A stretch of DNA of 7,710 nt from Chloroflexales bacterium (lineage in GTDB: Bacteria; Chloroflexota; Chloroflexia; Chloroflexales; Chloroflexaceae). The notes under the pieces are model-generated. The model did not search any database and had not been told where the DNA came from. It saw nothing but the letters and a program-made list of their open reading frames with translations. Made by a program: the position numbers and the translations under genes. This document shows, piece after piece, positions 5,447-7,710 of the stretch; within the stretch, counting starts at the first letter, position 1; every line of letters begins with the position of its first letter. The DNA lies in contig JAAXUL010000352.1 of assembly GCA_013336035.1 (NCBI GenBank), forward strand, positions 1 to 7,710, written 5' to 3'.

Positions 5447-5512
5447 GGGTGATGTAACCAATACGATGGGGTATTTCACCGCCATTGTTTCATATGTACC
5501 TAAAATAGTGTG
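5447..5512 (+). promoter_or_regulatory. AT-richer leader before the DUF2085-like gene
   Basis: This stretch breaks the GC-rich background and contains TAAAAT (5501-5506, 5 of 6 to TATAAT), TTGTTT (5485-5490) and CATATG. The distance between TTGTTT and TAAAAT is only 10 bases, so no proper -35/-10 pair can be named. It most likely carries the promoter of the gene starting at 5554. Confidence 0.3.
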
Positions 5513-5553
5513 TGGCGAGGCAGAAGGCCTCACCCCTACGCTGTGGAACGACA

Positions 5554-6426
5554 ATGGCGCATTACGTGTCCCCTCTCGCGCGGCCCGACCCCCATTCTGA
5601 CCCGCACCCGGCTCCGGTGCTCACCTCTGCCGACCGGCGCTGGACGGCGGCGCTGCTCGGGCTCGTCGTCGGCCTGATCGTGGGCTGGGGTCTCCTCCCC
5701 GGGCTGTCGCTGGAGCAGAAGCTCTTCCTGGCACTCCACGGCATCTGCGCCCAGACCCACAACCTCGTCACCGGCGGCGTCCAGCTGCCCCTCTGCGCCC
5801 GCGATAGTGGGATGTACCTGAGCTATCTGGTCACGGTCGGGGTGGTGCTGGCCCGCGGGCGGGGCCGAGCCGGACGGCTCCCGCCCTGGCCGATCACGCT
5901 CGCCGTCCTGGGCCTGGCGTTGCTGATGGCCGGCGACGGCGTCAACTCGACCCTGGACGAGCTGGGGCTGCCCCACGCCTACCCGCCGCGCACCGACCTG
6001 CGCCTACTCACCGGGATGGGCGCGGGGATCGGGCTCGCCTTGATCGTGCTGCTGGTGCTCACCACCGCTCTACGGCGCGATGTCGACGACCAGCTGCGCG
6101 TGCTCAGCGGCTGGCGTGACCTGGGGCTGGTGTTGCTCTTCGACGGGATGATCGTCGCCGCCCTGGCCGCCGACACGCCGCTCCTGGCCTGGCCCCTGGC
6201 CCTGCTGGTGACCGTCGGAGTGATCGGGAACCTGGCCGCCGTCCTCACCCTGCTGCCGGCCATGGCGCTCGGGCGGGCCGGGCGAGTCACCCACCCGGCC
6301 CAGCTGGCCCACCCCGCCACCATCGGTCTGGTGCTGGCGGTTACCTTCCTGGTGGCGCTGGCCCGCTTCCGGCTCGGGCTCGAGCTGGAGGGGCTGCTGC
6401 CACCCCCACTGATGCCCGTGCCCTGA
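5554..6426 (+). CDS. DUF2085-like polytopic membrane protein
   Basis: The 290-residue protein has about six or seven hydrophobic segments (near residues 31-49, 86-101, 112-128, 152-171, 188-206, 210-238 and 257-272). I place it in DUF2085 from the HGICAQTHNL segment, the PLCARDSGMYLSYL segment, and the GDGVNSTLDELGL...LRLLTGMGAGIG block. The family's function is unknown. In typical members the second motif reads CxRCxG; here the second Cys is replaced by Asp (CARDSG), so a possible metal or redox site is altered, while C65 and C81 remain. ATG 5554 is preferred because it has GGA (5545-5547) 6 bases upstream and follows the 14 polar codons that an in-frame GTG at 5512 would add without a ribosome-binding site. 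It lies downstream of the TlpA-like gene but is separated by a hairpin, so it is probably transcribed on its own. Confidence 0.75.
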   Translation: MAHYVSPLARPDPHSDPHPAPVLTSADRRWTAALLGLVVGLIVGWGLLPGLSLEQKLFLALHGICAQTHNLVTGGVQLPLCARDSGMYLSYLVTVGVVLARGRGRAGRLPPWPITLAVLGLALLMAGDGVNSTLDELGLPHAYPPRTDLRLLTGMGAGIGLALIVLLVLTTALRRDVDDQLRVLSGWRDLGLVLLFDGMIVAALAADTPLLAWPLALLVTVGVIGNLAAVLTLLPAMALGRAGRVTHPAQLAHPATIGLVLAVTFLVALARFRLGLELEGLLPPPLMPVP

Positions 6427-6507
6427 TGTCTCCTGCCGGCCACCCGTTAGGAGCGGTGCCCGACGCCCGTGAGGGACAGGCGCAGCTCCGGCAGACCCGT
6501 GAATCGC

Positions 6508-6535
6508 CGAACCCCAGCGCTCGGGCTGGGGTTCG
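6508..6535. terminator. Bidirectional hairpin between convergent genes
   Basis: CGAACCCCAGC (6508-6518) and GCTGGGGTTCG (6525-6535) form a perfect 11-base stem with a 6-base loop. It sits between the stops of convergent genes (6426 and 6571) and could end transcription from both sides. No T-run follows on the plus strand. On the minus strand the downstream bases are also not T-rich. Confidence 0.65.
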
Positions 6536-6570
6536 TACCGGTCGTCCTGGGTGAGAGCGACGAGGGGTCG

Positions 6571-7710
6571 CTACGCCGTGGCGGTGCTGGAGCTCGTCGC
6601 CTCAAGCTTGGCGGGGCAGAGCAGCTTGCCGTCGAGGCGGAACATGGTCACGATGGCGTAGAGCTGCGCGGGCACGAACAGGGCCAGCAGCACGAAGTAG
6701 GGCAGCGAGAAGCGCTCGAGCAGCCCGGTCTGCACCAGGCCCGTATGCAGGAAGAACATCCCGAAGACGAACACGCCGGTGCCGGGGCAGACCAGGGCGT
6801 AGGTGCCCGGGCTGCGCTCCGCTCCACCCACATAGCTCTGGAAGTAGCCCACCCGCTTCATCACCGCGTAGCCCAGGAAGCCCAGGATCAGCTGGGCGGC
6901 CAGGATGAGCGTGGTCCAGGTCAGCATCAGGGCCGGGCTCGAGGTGTTGCGCAGGGCCACCAGGCTCTGCCCCGCTGCCGGCGTCTCGAACAGGAAGGCC
7001 AGGCCCTTCGAGACGCGGATGCCCATCACGCCGATCACGGTCAGGATGGGCAGCGGCGTCCAGAGGCTCACCGCGTGCTCGACGTGGATGCCGTGGTTGA
7101 GCATGGCGCGGAAGCCGAGCACAAACTGGAGCAGGAAGAGCAGCAGCGCGACCGTGGCGAAGAAGAGCGCGCCGACGATGCTGACGGTGGTGGTGACCGG
7201 GTTGGTGCTCATCGCGGCGGGGGCGGCGAAGCCCACGGCGACCATAGCAAAGGCCAGGGCCGACTTGAGCTGGCTGAGGCTGTTGTTGTGGGCGCAGTCG
7301 AACTCGGCGCGGGCGATCACCCGCCCCAGGAAGTTCAGCATGATCACGCCATCCCAAATCCCGAGGATGAGGAACGCGCCCATCGCCACCGGGAAGAGGT
7401 ACTCGACCACGTTCCAGAGGCCGGGGATGAGCACGGCGCCGGCGGCGAAGGCCATGTTGACGGTCATGGTCAGGGCCAGGGGCAGGCCGAGCAGGGTGAC
7501 CTCGGCGTTGCTCTGGCGCAGGCGGGCGAAGGCGCTGGTCTTGCGGAAGGCGAGATACTCGCGAATGTTCCAGGCCAGCAGGCGCAGGTGGCGCACCGCG
7601 AAGAAGACGATCGCGGCCATCGCGCCGAGGATGAGGGCCTGGATGGGCGCGGCGACGGTGGGCAGGAAGGCGGCGATCACGTCGAAGGTGACGATCGGGT
7701 TCTTGGGGTG
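6571..7710 (-). CDS. Polytopic membrane protein, N-terminus beyond window (TsoY-like?)
   Basis: The frame stays open to the right edge. Reading from the edge it gives HPKNPIVTFD and then 369 residues from a GTG codon at 7680 to TAG 6571, so the true start is probably outside and at least 379 residues are present. About nine or ten membrane segments are visible, for example ALTMTVNMAFAAGAVLIPGL, YLFPVAMGAFLILGIWDGVI, LILAAQLILGFLGYAV and YFVLLALFVPAQLYAIVTMF. Notable motifs are FDCAHNNSLSQLKSALAFAM, GFAAPAAMSTNP and SPGTYALVCPGTGVFVFGMF. From memory this resembles the TsoY family of (seleno)proteins; the Cys in VCPG (C298 counted from the GTG) would be a candidate selenocysteine-equivalent position, encoded here by TGC. 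I could not verify this. A SLAC1/TehA relationship is a weaker alternative. The C-terminus (ATSSSTATA) is polar. No neighbour gene hints at the substrate. Confidence 0.65.
   Translation of the reverse strand, partial: HPKNPIVTFDVIAAFLPTVAAPIQALILGAMAAIVFFAVRHLRLLAWNIREYLAFRKTSAFARLRQSNAEVTLLGLPLALTMTVNMAFAAGAVLIPGLWNVVEYLFPVAMGAFLILGIWDGVIMLNFLGRVIARAEFDCAHNNSLSQLKSALAFAMVAVGFAAPAAMSTNPVTTTVSIVGALFFATVALLLFLLQFVLGFRAMLNHGIHVEHAVSLWTPLPILTVIGVMGIRVSKGLAFLFETPAAGQSLVALRNTSSPALMLTWTTLILAAQLILGFLGYAVMKRVGYFQSYVGGAERSPGTYALVCPGTGVFVFGMFFLHTGLVQTGLLERFSLPYFVLLALFVPAQLYAIVTMFRLDGKLLCPAKLEATSSSTATA

Noticed and set aside
5512..5553. Upstream GTG start for the DUF2085-like gene
   Set aside because: No ribosome-binding site precedes it and the added 14 residues look like leader sequence; ATG 5554 has a GGA at proper spacing.
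6571..7680. GTG at 7680 as the true start of the last gene
   Set aside because: The frame continues to the window edge with plausible protein sequence (HPKNPIVTFD), so the gene is most likely cut by the window.
1..7710. CRISPR arrays, tRNA or rRNA genes, prophage, toxin-antitoxin pairs or a defence system
   Set aside because: No spaced direct repeats, no tRNA cloverleaf or rRNA-like sequence, and no characteristic proteins were seen on reading both strands.

Overview
The window is uniformly GC-rich and carries nine protein-coding loci on both strands with no RNA genes. Protein style (a PDO-type glutaredoxin-like protein, a SulP permease with a C-terminal STAS domain, a DUF2085-like membrane protein, an IS transposase starting MNEPKMWDLDYINFL) suggests a Chloroflexota bacterium, perhaps of the Roseiflexus/Kouleothrix kind. 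That taxonomic call is inference from recalled sequence style; no marker gene is present.

Layout. Bases 1-186 are the transposase-start end of an insertion sequence, reading leftward out of the window. It abuts a SulP permease gene (187-1401, +) that lacks its first third, so the IS probably disrupted it. A long palindromic intergenic element (1441-1523) follows, then an unrecognised 115-residue gene (1626-1973, +). The minus strand then carries a compact regulatory block, in transcription order: a two-domain thioredoxin-fold disulfide oxidoreductase (3721-3053), an ECF sigma factor (2959-2363) and a zinc-binding anti-sigma factor (2346-2074). After a divergent, partly AT-rich spacer comes a SAM-dependent methyltransferase gene (3967-4580, +) broken by one frameshift, a membrane-anchored TlpA/ResA-type thioredoxin (4728-5360, +), and a DUF2085-like membrane protein (5554-6426, +). 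A polytopic membrane protein (6571 to the right edge, -) converges on the last one and is cut off at its N-terminus.

How it may fit together. The clearest functional unit is the oxidoreductase-sigma-anti-sigma block. The anti-sigma factor has the C-x25-H-x3-C-x2-C zinc-ligand layout of redox-sensing RsrA-type factors, and a CPYC oxidoreductase lies directly upstream, so a thiol-stress circuit is a reasonable hypothesis. TlpA is an independent extracytoplasmic thiol protein. The other genes look like separate transcription units, mostly separated by strong hairpins. I see no CRISPR array, prophage, secretion system or toxin-antitoxin pair. The window looks mainly like ordinary chromosome with IS damage and one frameshift, plus one small regulatory module worth testing.
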